Both the position numbers and the translations under genes were made by a program. A stretch of 5,196 nt of DNA, from the NCBI GenBank assembly GCA_016292295.1, contig JADNEJ010000561.1, positions 1 through 5,196 of the forward strand, in the 5' to 3' direction. The notes under the pieces are model-generated. The model did not search any database. It saw nothing but the letters and a program-made list of their open reading frames with translations, and had not been told where the DNA came from. Origin of the DNA: Candidatus Thiodictyon intracellulare (GTDB lineage Bacteria > Pseudomonadota > Gammaproteobacteria > Chromatiales > Chromatiaceae). Shown in pieces: positions 1 through 5,196 of this stretch. Numbering within the stretch: position 1 is the stretch's first letter; each line of letters starts with the position of its first letter.

Positions 1-2
1 GC

Positions 3-713
3 GCGGCGCCGACGACCGCGGCCAGTCAGTTTGCCTGCTCTGACGCTGGTGGCGGAGTGACGGGCGTGGGCGGAGTTATGATCAAGGCCGGATGCATCGA
101 CCGCTTGGGGCAGGAACACCCCGAGATCCGTATCGTCAACCTGCACTACCAGGACACCGTGGAGGCGGACGTTTACGATGCCCTGCGCCACCGGATCAAT
201 CTGTTGCAGAGCTTTGGTGGCCGACTCCAGCCCACTCTGGCCCGCCTGCCCCAGGCCATTACGCAGGTCAGTCTGTGGCGTCCGGAGGATCGCGGCCTGG
301 CAAAGGCCAACCTGGTAGCGGATACCGAGTCCGGTCTGACGGCCGCCGAGCAGGCCGAGTTCGAGCTCAATGAGGTGACGGAGGAGGAGTTGGAAGAGCC
401 GCCGGGCCCGCCGGCCGCTTATGGATTGGCGGAGCTTGGCGCCTTGTTGAGACGCCTTGAACTGCTGCCGCCAGGTGTCGTCTCCAAGGTATTCGGGGCG
501 CGGGATTGGTTCTGGCTGGCGCCCGGTATGGCGGGGCCGGTGCGCGTCACCACCGATCCCGACTATACTCAGCTAATGCCAAATTTTCTGTTTCCTCACC
601 GGCCGGTTATTTTAAAGTTCTCCGTCAGCAAGGAGAGCAAGTCGCCCTGGTACTCACCAGGGTTGCTGAAGAAGCCTGCGCAGGCTTTGCGAAACCCGTC
701 AAATGATTCGTAA
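3..713 (+). pseudogene. C-terminal remnant of SNF2-family helicase, truncated at both ends
   Basis: The frame is open from base 3, so the 5' limit is unknown; GTG at 57 and ATG at 78 are possible but unconvincing starts. Recognisable homology begins near base 93 with CIDRLGQEHPEIRIVNLHY and continues as DTVEADVYDALRHRINL and GRLQPTLARLP. This is the end of helicase motif VI and the following segment of large SNF2/HepA-like helicases, of the kind found in DISARM DrmD and related defence proteins. An acidic linker (about 373-405) and a C-terminal part ending VRVTTDPDY follow. Motif VI normally reads QRxGRxxR; here it reads IKAGCIDR, so the conserved Gln and the Arg after Gly are lost. Walker A/B and the rest of the ATPase core are absent. 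From base 568 the frame runs into an IS630-family end, which supplies the last 48 codons to the stop at 711-713. A working enzyme is very unlikely. SNF2 assignment is fairly sure; DrmD is only a possibility. Confidence 0.7.
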
Positions 714-890
714 TACTTGTTATACAGAACTTTTTTCTTAAAGAATTTGCATAGCTGCTCAATAAGATTTAAATTTGGCGCATAAGGCGGAAGAAAGACA
801 AGCTTGATGCGGGAACCCTTGATGTAATCTTGAACCGCTTTGAAGCGGTAGTAGCAAGCGTTGTCGCAGATGACGTAGATCTCGTCCGAT
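568..890 (-). mobile_element. IS630-family insertion sequence remnant (right end plus C-terminal half)
   Basis: This AT-rich block stands out from its GC-rich flanks. Its outer end starts CTCAGCTAATG at 568, directly after a TA at 566-567, and TA is the usual target of IS630/Tc1-type elements. The transposase stop lies about 28 bases inside this end. The other end is missing: recognisable transposase sequence stops around 886-890 and no second terminal repeat is visible before acs. It interrupts the tail of the helicase gene. The exact right boundary is uncertain by tens of bases. Confidence 0.75.
596..886 (-). pseudogene. IS630-family transposase, C-terminal fragment
   Basis: Read on the minus strand, the frame gives DEIYVICDNACYYRFK at its start, then GSRIKLVFLPPYAPNLNLIE, and ends with NFKITGR and a TGA at 598-596. 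VICDN carries the second Asp of the DDE triad (codon 863-865) and NLIE carries the Glu; LPPYAPNLN is the hallmark motif between them. The first Asp and the whole N-terminal helix-turn-helix half are absent. Upstream the frame stays open only to a TAG at 928-926, and no normal start codon is available, so it cannot be expressed as a transposase. Cys residues sit where I would expect Arg in DNAxYY and Trp in LxKFF, which suggests decay beyond the truncation. The family is clear; the exact element is not identified. Confidence 0.85.
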
Positions 891-1086
891 CCCCACCAGT
901 TCGCGTTTCTGACTTGGTTCCTCGCCTATTCGTGCCCCAGCGGGGCAGAGGCCGCACGCCGCGAGAGCCTGGAAAGCGATTTGCCTAACGCTTAGTATTG
1001 GCTTTCCCCCCAAGCTTGCCCTTGGCCCCGAAGACCAAACCCTTGGGTTTTGCTGGCGGCCACCACCCAACCGGAGGACATGAGAC
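891..1086. other. Gene-free leader upstream of acs
   Basis: I see no gene in these roughly 200 bases. The stretch runs from the broken inner edge of the IS630 remnant to the acs start, so any acs promoter should lie here or inside the IS remnant. It contains a weak 7-bp inverted repeat (GGAAAGC at 971-977 with GCTTTCC at 1001-1007) and a small hairpin (AAACCC 1037-1042, GGGTTT 1045-1050). I find no convincing sigma-70 or sigma-54 promoter by eye. Confidence 0.5.
1073..1077 (+). promoter_or_regulatory. Ribosome binding site of acs
   Basis: GGAGG ends 9 bases before the ATG at 1087. This spacing selects 1087 over the out-of-frame ATG at 1080, which is too close to the site. Confidence 0.85.
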
Positions 1087-3033
1087 ATGTCGCAAGATAA
1101 AATTTACCCCATCCCCGCGGACATCGCGGCCAAAGCCCACATCAACGCGGAGCAGTACGCGGCGATGTACAAGCAGTCGCTGGCGAACCCGGAGGCCTTC
1201 TGGGCCGCCCAGGCGAAAGAGTTCGTCACCTGGTCCAAGCCCTGGGACTCGGTGCTGGACTGGAGTTTCGACGCGGACAACCTGCACATCAACTGGTTCA
1301 AGGGCGGCAAGCTCAACGTCTCCTACAACTGCCTAGACCGCCACCTGGCGACCCGTAGCGACCAGGTCGCGCTCATCTGGGAGGGGGACAATTCAGCCGA
1401 GAGCCGCAAGATCACCTACCGCGAACTGCACGCGGATGTCAGCAAATTTGCCAACGTGCTCAAGGCCCATGGGGTCAAGAAAGGCGATCGAGTGTGCATT
1501 TACATGCCGATGATCCCCGAGGCGACGGTGGCCATGCTCGCCTGCACCCGGGTCGGTGCCGTCCACTCGATCGTCTTCGGGGGCTTCTCCCCGGACAGTC
1601 TGCGCGACCGCATCCTGGACTCCGACTGCCGGGTAGTCATCACCGCCGATGAGAGTATGCGCGGCGGGCGCAGTGTGCCCCTGAAGAAGAACGTGGACAC
1701 CGCGCTCGAGGAGTGTCCCAGCGTCGGCACCGCGATCGTGGTGCGCCGCACCGACGGCAAAGTGGCCTGGAAGGCGGGCCGCGACGTTTGGTACCACGAG
1801 GAGATGGCCAAGGCCGCCCCGACCTGTGAGCCCGAGGAGATGGACGCGGAGGACCCGCTCTTTCTCCTCTACACGTCCGGTTCCACCGGCAAGCCCAAGG
1901 GTGTGCTGCACACCACCGGCGGCTATCTGGTCTTTGCCGCCATGACTCACAAGTACGTCTTCGACTACCAGGAGGGCGAGATTTACTGGTGTACCGCGGA
2001 CGTGGGCTGGGTCACCGGCCACACCTACATCGTCTACGGGCCCCTGGCAAACGGTGCTACGTCATTGATGTTCGAAGGTATCCCAAATTATTCTGACATG
2101 TCGCGCTTCTGGCAGGTGGTGGACAAGCACCAGGTCAACATCTTCTACACCGCCCCGACCGCCATCCGCTCCCTGATGCGCGCGGGCGAAGATCCGGTCA
2201 AGAAGACCTCGCGCAAGTCGCTGCGCATCCTGGGCTCGGTGGGTGAGCCGATCAACCCGGAGGCCTGGGAGTGGTACCATCGGGTGGTGGGCGACGAGCG
2301 ATGCCCGATCATGGACACCTGGTGGCAGACCGAGACCGGCGGCCACCTGATCACCCCCCTGCCGGGCGCCATCGCACTCAAACCCGGCTCCGCCACCAAG
2401 CCTTTTTTCGGCGTCGTCCCGGCCCTGGTGGACGCGGCCACTGGCACCCTGATCGACGGGCCTGGGGAAGGTGCACTCGTCATCACCCAGCCCTGGCCGG
2501 CCCAGATGCGTACCGTTTACGGTGACCATCAGCGTTACGTCGACACTTACTTCAAGCAGTATCCGGGTTATTACTTCACCGGTGACGGCGCCCGCCGCGA
2601 TCAGGACGGCTATTACTGGATCACCGGGCGCATCGACGACGTGCTCAACGCCTCCGGCCACCGCCTGGGGACCGCGGAGATTGAGTCGGCCCTAGTGCTG
2701 CATCCCCATGTGGCAGAGGCGGCGGTGGTGGGTTACCCGCACGACATCAAGGGTCAGGGCATCTATGCCTATGTAACCCCGATGGCCGGCGTCGAGGGTA
2801 CGGATGACCTCAAGAAGGAACTGGTGGCCATGGTGCGCGGGGAGATCGGGCCCATCGCCATCGTGGACATCATCCAATGGGCACCGAGCCTGCCGAAGAC
2901 CCGTTCGGGCAAGATCATGCGTCGCATCCTGCGCAAGATCGCGGCCAACGAGATCGACAGCCTGGGCGACACCTCGACCCTGGCCGACTCGACCGTGGTC
3001 CATGACCTGATCGAGGGCCGCGCCAACAAGTAA
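1087..3033 (+). CDS. acs: Acetyl-coenzyme A synthetase (AMP-forming acetate-CoA ligase)
   Basis: Cytosolic enzyme that makes acetyl-CoA from acetate, ATP and CoA through an acetyl-AMP intermediate, feeding acetate into the TCA/glyoxylate cycles and biosynthesis. At 648 residues it is full length for the family. The ACS N-terminal domain covers roughly residues 25-85 and the AMP-binding domain about 86-520, followed by the mobile C-terminal domain. The P-loop [12 protein letters not shown] lies at 262-273. [11 protein letters not shown] at 409-419 holds the Trp pair whose second member shapes the small acetate pocket, which argues against propionyl-CoA synthetase. Asp500 (TGD), Arg515 (GRIDD) and Arg526 (SGHR) match the ATP/CoA contact residues of the Salmonella enzyme in both type and number. 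Lys609 in RSGKIMRR is the catalytic lysine that Pat-type acetyltransferases modify and CobB-type deacetylases restore. A hairpin after the stop suggests a single-gene unit. Very confident. Confidence 0.98.
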   Translation: MSQDKIYPIPADIAAKAHINAEQYAAMYKQSLANPEAFWAAQAKEFVTWSKPWDSVLDWSFDADNLHINWFKGGKLNVSYNCLDRHLATRSDQVALIWEGDNSAESRKITYRELHADVSKFANVLKAHGVKKGDRVCIYMPMIPEATVAMLACTRVGAVHSIVFGGFSPDSLRDRILDSDCRVVITADESMRGGRSVPLKKNVDTALEECPSVGTAIVVRRTDGKVAWKAGRDVWYHEEMAKAAPTCEPEEMDAEDPLFLLYTSGSTGKPKGVLHTTGGYLVFAAMTHKYVFDYQEGEIYWCTADVGWVTGHTYIVYGPLANGATSLMFEGIPNYSDMSRFWQVVDKHQVNIFYTAPTAIRSLMRAGEDPVKKTSRKSLRILGSVGEPINPEAWEWYHRVVGDERCPIMDTWWQTETGGHLITPLPGAIALKPGSATKPFFGVVPALVDAATGTLIDGPGEGALVITQPWPAQMRTVYGDHQRYVDTYFKQYPGYYFTGDGARRDQDGYYWITGRIDDVLNASGHRLGTAEIESALVLHPHVAEAAVVGYPHDIKGQGIYAYVTPMAGVEGTDDLKKELVAMVRGEIGPIAIVDIIQWAPSLPKTRSGKIMRRILRKIAANEIDSLGDTSTLADSTVVHDLIEGRANK

Positions 3034-3041
3034 GGTGGCGC

Positions 3042-3073
3042 GACTGGTCGCACCGCAGGCGGTGCGACCAGTC
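3042..3073 (+). terminator. Strong hairpin after acs, probable terminator
   Basis: A perfect 15-base inverted repeat (arms 3042-3056 and 3059-3073) with 2 bases between them folds as a 14-bp stem with a 4-base loop, 8 bases after the acs stop. No T-tract follows, so it is not a textbook intrinsic terminator. It may still terminate, or it may protect the 3' end of the acs mRNA. Confidence 0.7.
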
Positions 3074-3113
3074 ACGGTCGGGATCAGTATCGCGATCGAG
3101 CGCCGGTGAACGG

Positions 3114-3182
3114 ACAGGATCGGCAGGATTTACAAAATTTTTTCAGGCTGAATCTTTCGTTGCATTATCTTGTTGATCCTGT
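3114..3182. repeat. Imperfect palindromic intergenic repeat
   Basis: ACAGGATC at 3114-3121 is repeated in inverted form as GATCCTGT at 3175-3182, and the bases just inside each arm also partly match (GGCAGGATTT against AACAAGATAA). The interior is AT-rich with a T-run at 3138-3143. The half-site also recurs directly, as CAGGAT at 3115-3120 and 3124-3129. Its size, palindromic ends and placement between genes resemble dispersed REP/MITE-like elements. Only one copy lies in the window, so dispersal is inferred. Confidence 0.5.
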
Positions 3183-3229
3183 GCAACTGCGGTCCGGCGA
3201 GCGGAACCAGTGGCTCAGGGCGCAGCCTT

Positions 3230-3257
3230 GGTTGCTGCCCCGGGGCCTGGCAGCACC
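3230..3257 (+). promoter_or_regulatory. GC-rich hairpin in the leader of the NYN gene
   Basis: TGCTGCC at 3233-3239 pairs with GGCAGCA at 3249-3255 around a 9-base loop. Allowing one bulged T, the stem extends to 9 bp. It lies about 45 bases before the TTG start and just ahead of an AT-rich stretch (3270-3290). It could be a terminator of upstream transcription, a leader structure, or chance; there is no T-tract. Confidence 0.3.
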
Positions 3258-3290
3258 TTGCCGCACCTCAGATTAATTTAATGTTTTTTG

Positions 3291-3295
3291 AGAGG
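3291..3295 (+). promoter_or_regulatory. Ribosome binding site that fixes a TTG start
   Basis: AGAGG lies 5 bases before TTG at 3301. The next codons give the expected N-terminus of a NYN protein, with its first beta strand and the VDAEN motif at residues 11-15. No in-frame ATG lies close enough to replace it without losing that motif. Confidence 0.75.
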
Positions 3296-3300
3296 TTAAA

Positions 3301-4134
3301 TTGAGTTCTTATCGTCGTGTTGGTGTCTTTGTCGATGCCGAGAATGTCCGTTACAACGGCGGCTACCAGATGCGTTATGACGTTCTGCGCCGCTTTGCGG
3401 CTCGCGAAAACGGTGTCTTGCAACGCTTGAATACCTATATGGCCTTCGATGCCGAGCGCGCGCGCGAAGACATGGAATACGCCAAGAAGTCGCGTATTTA
3501 TCAGCAGATGGTGCGGGATTTCGGCTGGAAGATCACCGTCAAGCTGGTACGCCGCTACACGGACGAGGCCGGCAACGTCACCACCAAGGCCAATGCAGAC
3601 CTGGACATGGCGGTGGATGCCATGCTTCAGGCCGACAAGCTCGACCAGGTGTTGCTCGTCACCGGCGACGGCGACTTCATCCAGGTGGTGAATGCATTGC
3701 AAAACAAGGGCTGCCGGGTGGAGTTGATCGGTTTCAAGAACGTCTCCCGCGATCTCCAGCGCGAGGTTGACGCCTTCTACTCCGGCTTCCTGATCCCCGA
3801 CCTGGTACCAGTCTCCTATGAACCACGCAACGAGTGGGGCAAATCCGGCTCCTGCGTTCGCGGGGTCTGCACCAAGTGGATCGCGGACAAGGGCTACGGC
3901 TTTCTACGTATCATGGACCACATCTCCCCTAACCTGTGGGTCACGGACCCCCGGGGTGAGGGCTCGCCCTACGCGAGCGTCTTTTGTCACGTCAACGAAT
4001 TGGCGGACGACGTCACAGAGGACCTGCTGATGAACCGGGAGACCGTCCTGGAGTTCTACGTCAACGAAAGCGAGCAGAAGGACAACGGACTGGTGGCCAA
4101 GAACGTCAGGCTCGCATTTTCGGTCAACAGATAA
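3301..4134 (+). CDS. NYN-domain (LabA/DUF88-type) predicted RNase with C-terminal cold-shock-like domain
   Basis: A 277-residue protein with a TTG start. Residues 5-160 form a NYN domain, a PIN-like nuclease fold: VFVDAEN at 9-15 gives the first acidic residue (Asp12) and Asn15, NADLDMAVD at 98-106 gives Asp100, Asp102 and Asp106, and TGDGDF at 121-126 gives Asp123 and Asp125. This full acidic set supports metal-dependent RNA cleavage, although no activity is proven for most bacterial members. Residues 184-275 look like an OB-fold of the cold-shock type: GVCTKWIADKGYGFL at 188-202 resembles the KWFNxxKGYGFI strand (RNP1), and VFCHV at 227-231 resembles RNP2 (VFVH). The last strand reads AKNVRLAF. 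The second domain would give RNA binding. It has no signal peptide or membrane segment, so it should be cytosolic. It stands alone between acs and pilB, with spacers of 267 and 180 bp. The target RNA cannot be told from sequence. Confidence 0.85.
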   Translation: MSSYRRVGVFVDAENVRYNGGYQMRYDVLRRFAARENGVLQRLNTYMAFDAERAREDMEYAKKSRIYQQMVRDFGWKITVKLVRRYTDEAGNVTTKANADLDMAVDAMLQADKLDQVLLVTGDGDFIQVVNALQNKGCRVELIGFKNVSRDLQREVDAFYSGFLIPDLVPVSYEPRNEWGKSGSCVRGVCTKWIADKGYGFLRIMDHISPNLWVTDPRGEGSPYASVFCHVNELADDVTEDLLMNRETVLEFYVNESEQKDNGLVAKNVRLAFSVNR

Positions 4135-4215
4135 CACACTTGCAGGAGCGGCCCCGGGAAGTTTTGCGGTGCTGACCCTGACGGCGGACCAGGTGCTGGG
4201 AATGGGCGGCACGGT

Positions 4216-4262
4216 GTTTTGACGGCCCCCGCACGCCCAGGCTGTGGCGGTGGGGGCAAAAC
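4216..4262. terminator. Large imperfect hairpin between the NYN gene and pilB
   Basis: Three paired blocks nest in order: GTTTT 4216-4220 with AAAAC 4258-4262, GCCCCC 4225-4230 with GGGGGC 4252-4257, and an inner CGCC/GGCG pair with a small bulge. A GC-rich stem flanked by T on one side and A on the other is the usual form of a factor-independent terminator, here best read on the minus strand. On the plus strand it could separate the NYN gene from pilB, or form part of the pilB leader. The remaining bases of the spacer show nothing else convincing. Confidence 0.4.
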
Positions 4263-4300
4263 TTGGACTTTGGCCCCGCGCCCCACGAGGCCACCCCGAT

Positions 4301-4308
4301 AGGACAGG
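4301..4308 (+). promoter_or_regulatory. Ribosome binding site of pilB
   Basis: The purine-rich AGGACAGG ends 6 bases before the ATG at 4315. It is a moderate match and supports this start. Confidence 0.55.
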
Positions 4309-4314
4309 CATCCA

Positions 4315-5007
4315 ATGGCGACCAATCAGAACACCATGAAATCGTCGGGCCTCGCGTGGCGCCTGGTGCAGGATCGCTTGCTGACCGAGGACCAGGCGAC
4401 CACGGAGGCGTTGCGACGCCGCGAGCCCTTCGTCAAGTATTTGGTCGACCAAAAGGTGCTCGACAGTCGGCGCATCGCCATCGCCGCTTCCCACGAGTTC
4501 GGCGTCCCGCTCTTGGACTTAGGCGCCATCGAGCTGGTCGACATGCCGCTGGATCTGGTCGATGAGAAGCTGATCCGCAAGCATCGCGCCCTGCCCCTGT
4601 TCCGCCGCGGCAACCGGATTTTCCTCGCGCTGTCGGACCCGACCAACGGGGCGGCCCTGGAGGAGATTCGCTTCAACACGGGGCTCGCCACGAACGCGGT
4701 CCTGGTGGAGAAGGACAAACTCTCGGCGGCGATCGACCGCGCCATTGATGCCCAGGACACCACTATGACCGACCTCATGGATACGGACCTGGACAACCTC
4801 GACATTGCCGCAGACGACGAGGACCAACGCGACGACTCCGATCTCAATGTTGACGACGCCCCGGTGGTGCGCTACGTCAACAAGATCTTGGTGGACGTCA
4901 TCACCAGCAGTGCCTCGGACATCCACTTCGAGCCCTACGAAAAATATTTCCGCATACTAATACCTAATGATGGAAATTCTAATGTTATTTCTGGGAGTAT
5001 GTCGTAA
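4315..5007 (+). pseudogene. pilB: Type IV pilus assembly ATPase PilB, truncated by an IS630-family insertion
   Basis: PilB is the cytoplasmic hexameric ATPase that powers type IV pilus extension. This copy keeps only the N-terminal part. Residues 12-45 hold two helical MshEN-type stretches (LAWRLVQDRLLTEDQ and FVKYLVDQKVLDSRR), and FGVPLLDL through RIFLALSDPTN (about 62-112) is the T2SSE_N fold. An acidic linker (about 150-180) leads to VVRYVNKILVDVITSSASDI and then HFEPYEKYFRI, the start of the N2 part of the ATPase. Host sequence ends at codon 214; bases 4957-5007 come from the inserted element and add 16 foreign residues before TAA. Normal PilB is about 570 residues, so Walker A, the Asp and His boxes, Walker B and the zinc-binding segment are all missing and the product cannot hydrolyse ATP. 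The rest of pilB should lie beyond the right edge, after the element. PilB is preferred over GspE or MshE from overall sequence; this is not proven. Confidence 0.85.
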
Positions 5008-5196
5008 ACTAGCATTTTTAAGAATTCTACTGAATCCCTGCGATGCCTTTACTGCGTGCTGCCCCCGTTCCTGTAACCGATCGTGAGCGTCGGCAACTGA
5101 AGACGCTTGAACGACAACCGAGCTGTCCGCAGCAAATTGCAATGCGCGCACGGATTATCTTGTTGGCGAGTCGAGACGTCGGCGTGCGGGCGACGG
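4957..5196 (+). mobile_element. IS630-family insertion sequence, left part (continues past the window)
   Basis: Sequence character changes abruptly from GC-rich pilB to AT-rich DNA directly after TA at 4955-4956, the expected target dinucleotide. The end reads CTAATACCTAATGATGG. It shares the start CT and an inner CTAATG followed by AAATT with the end of the remnant at 568, though with gaps. A transposase start follows 86 bases inside. The right end is not in the window. Confidence 0.8.
5043..5196 (+). CDS. IS630-family transposase, N-terminal part (cut by window edge)
   Basis: From ATG at 5043 the frame is open to the last base and gives 51 residues starting MPLLRAAPVPVTDRERRQL. CPQQIAMRARIILLASRDVG at residues 30-49 is the familiar start of the helix-turn-helix region in this family, which binds the element's terminal repeats. 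The catalytic DDE domain would lie outside the window, so whether the gene is intact cannot be seen. No strong ribosome binding site precedes the ATG, which is common in insertion sequences. The style of this N-terminus (VTDRERRQL, ARIILLAS) differs from what I expect to accompany the left fragment's C-terminus, so the two are probably different IS630-family elements. Confidence 0.8.
   Translation, partial: MPLLRAAPVPVTDRERRQLKTLERQPSCPQQIAMRARIILLASRDVGVRAT

Noticed and set aside
506..706. Plus-strand frame of 66 codons across the helicase/IS630 junction
   Set aside because: It is antisense to the transposase fragment on one side and out of frame with the helicase on the other, with no family resemblance.
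759..1088. Minus-strand frame of 109 codons upstream of acs
   Set aside because: Its left part is a shifted frame of the transposase remnant and the rest is non-coding leader. No ribosome binding site or motif.
1393..2661. Two long minus-strand open frames opposite acs (1393-2022 and 2062-2661)
   Set aside because: They mirror the codon bias of acs, lack ribosome binding sites and show no recognisable domains. They are antisense shadows of a certain gene.
3259..3284. Possible sigma-70 promoter before the NYN gene (TTGCCG with TAATGT)
   Set aside because: The spacer is short (15 bases) and the -10 matches at only about half of its positions.
4206..4224. Possible sigma-54 promoter for pilB (GGCACG followed by TTTTGA)
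   Set aside because: The -24 half fits, but the position that should read GC in the -12 half reads TG, so the match is too poor to claim.
3904..4494. Minus-strand frame of 196 codons across the NYN-pilB spacer
   Set aside because: It overlaps two well-supported plus-strand genes and has no domain; composition alone explains it.
4957..5151. Minus-strand frame of 64 codons in the right-hand IS element
   Set aside because: It is antisense to a clear transposase N-terminus and has no resemblance to a known protein.
568..5196. Composite transposon carrying acs, the NYN gene and pilB between two IS630 copies
   Set aside because: One flank is a degenerate half-element, the two appear to be different subfamilies, and the right one cuts a core pilus gene rather than bounding a cargo segment.
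1..5196. CRISPR array, tRNA or rRNA genes
   Set aside because: No regularly spaced direct repeats, and no tRNA cloverleaf or conserved rRNA segment seen on either strand.

Overview
The window comes from a GC-rich proteobacterial chromosome, most likely a gammaproteobacterium. A relative of the purple sulfur bacteria (Chromatiales) fits the codon use, the acs and pilB sequences and the IS630 load, but this is a judgement from general resemblance with no search behind it. Only two genes are intact: acs (acetyl-CoA synthetase, 1087-3033) and a NYN nuclease-like gene with a C-terminal cold-shock-type domain (3301-4134). Everything around them is broken, and three of the breaks involve IS630-family DNA.

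Layout. At the left edge (3-567) lies the C-terminal remnant of a large SNF2-type helicase, possibly DrmD-like. Its ATPase core is missing and its tail is cut by an IS630-family element. That element is itself a remnant (568 to about 890): it keeps the C-terminal DDE half of a transposase on the minus strand and has lost the rest. About 200 bp without a gene follows, then acs with a strong ribosome binding site. A strong hairpin, probably a terminator, sits 8 bases after the acs stop. The 3034-3300 spacer also carries an imperfect palindromic repeat of about 70 bp that looks like a dispersed element, and a GC-rich hairpin just ahead of the NYN gene. The NYN gene starts with TTG. After a 180-bp spacer with a large imperfect hairpin comes pilB, the type IV pilus extension ATPase. 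PilB is cut after 214 codons at a TA dinucleotide by a second IS630-family element. Its left end is at 4957 and its transposase starts at 5043 on the plus strand, running off the right edge.

Functional picture. The intact genes are not an obvious pathway: Acs activates acetate, and the NYN/cold-shock protein is a predicted RNA-binding nuclease. All genes except the left IS630 remnant lie on the plus strand, but the spacers are long and hold hairpins, so acs, the NYN gene and pilB are probably separate transcription units. If the rest of pilB is not expressed elsewhere, the strain would lose type IV pilus extension. The helicase fragment plus IS debris suggests an eroded accessory, perhaps defence, region next to core genes. 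I see no CRISPR array, tRNA or rRNA, and no convincing new multi-gene system. The items most worth a second look are the NYN/cold-shock architecture, the IS-disrupted pilB, the eroded helicase and the repeat at 3114-3182.
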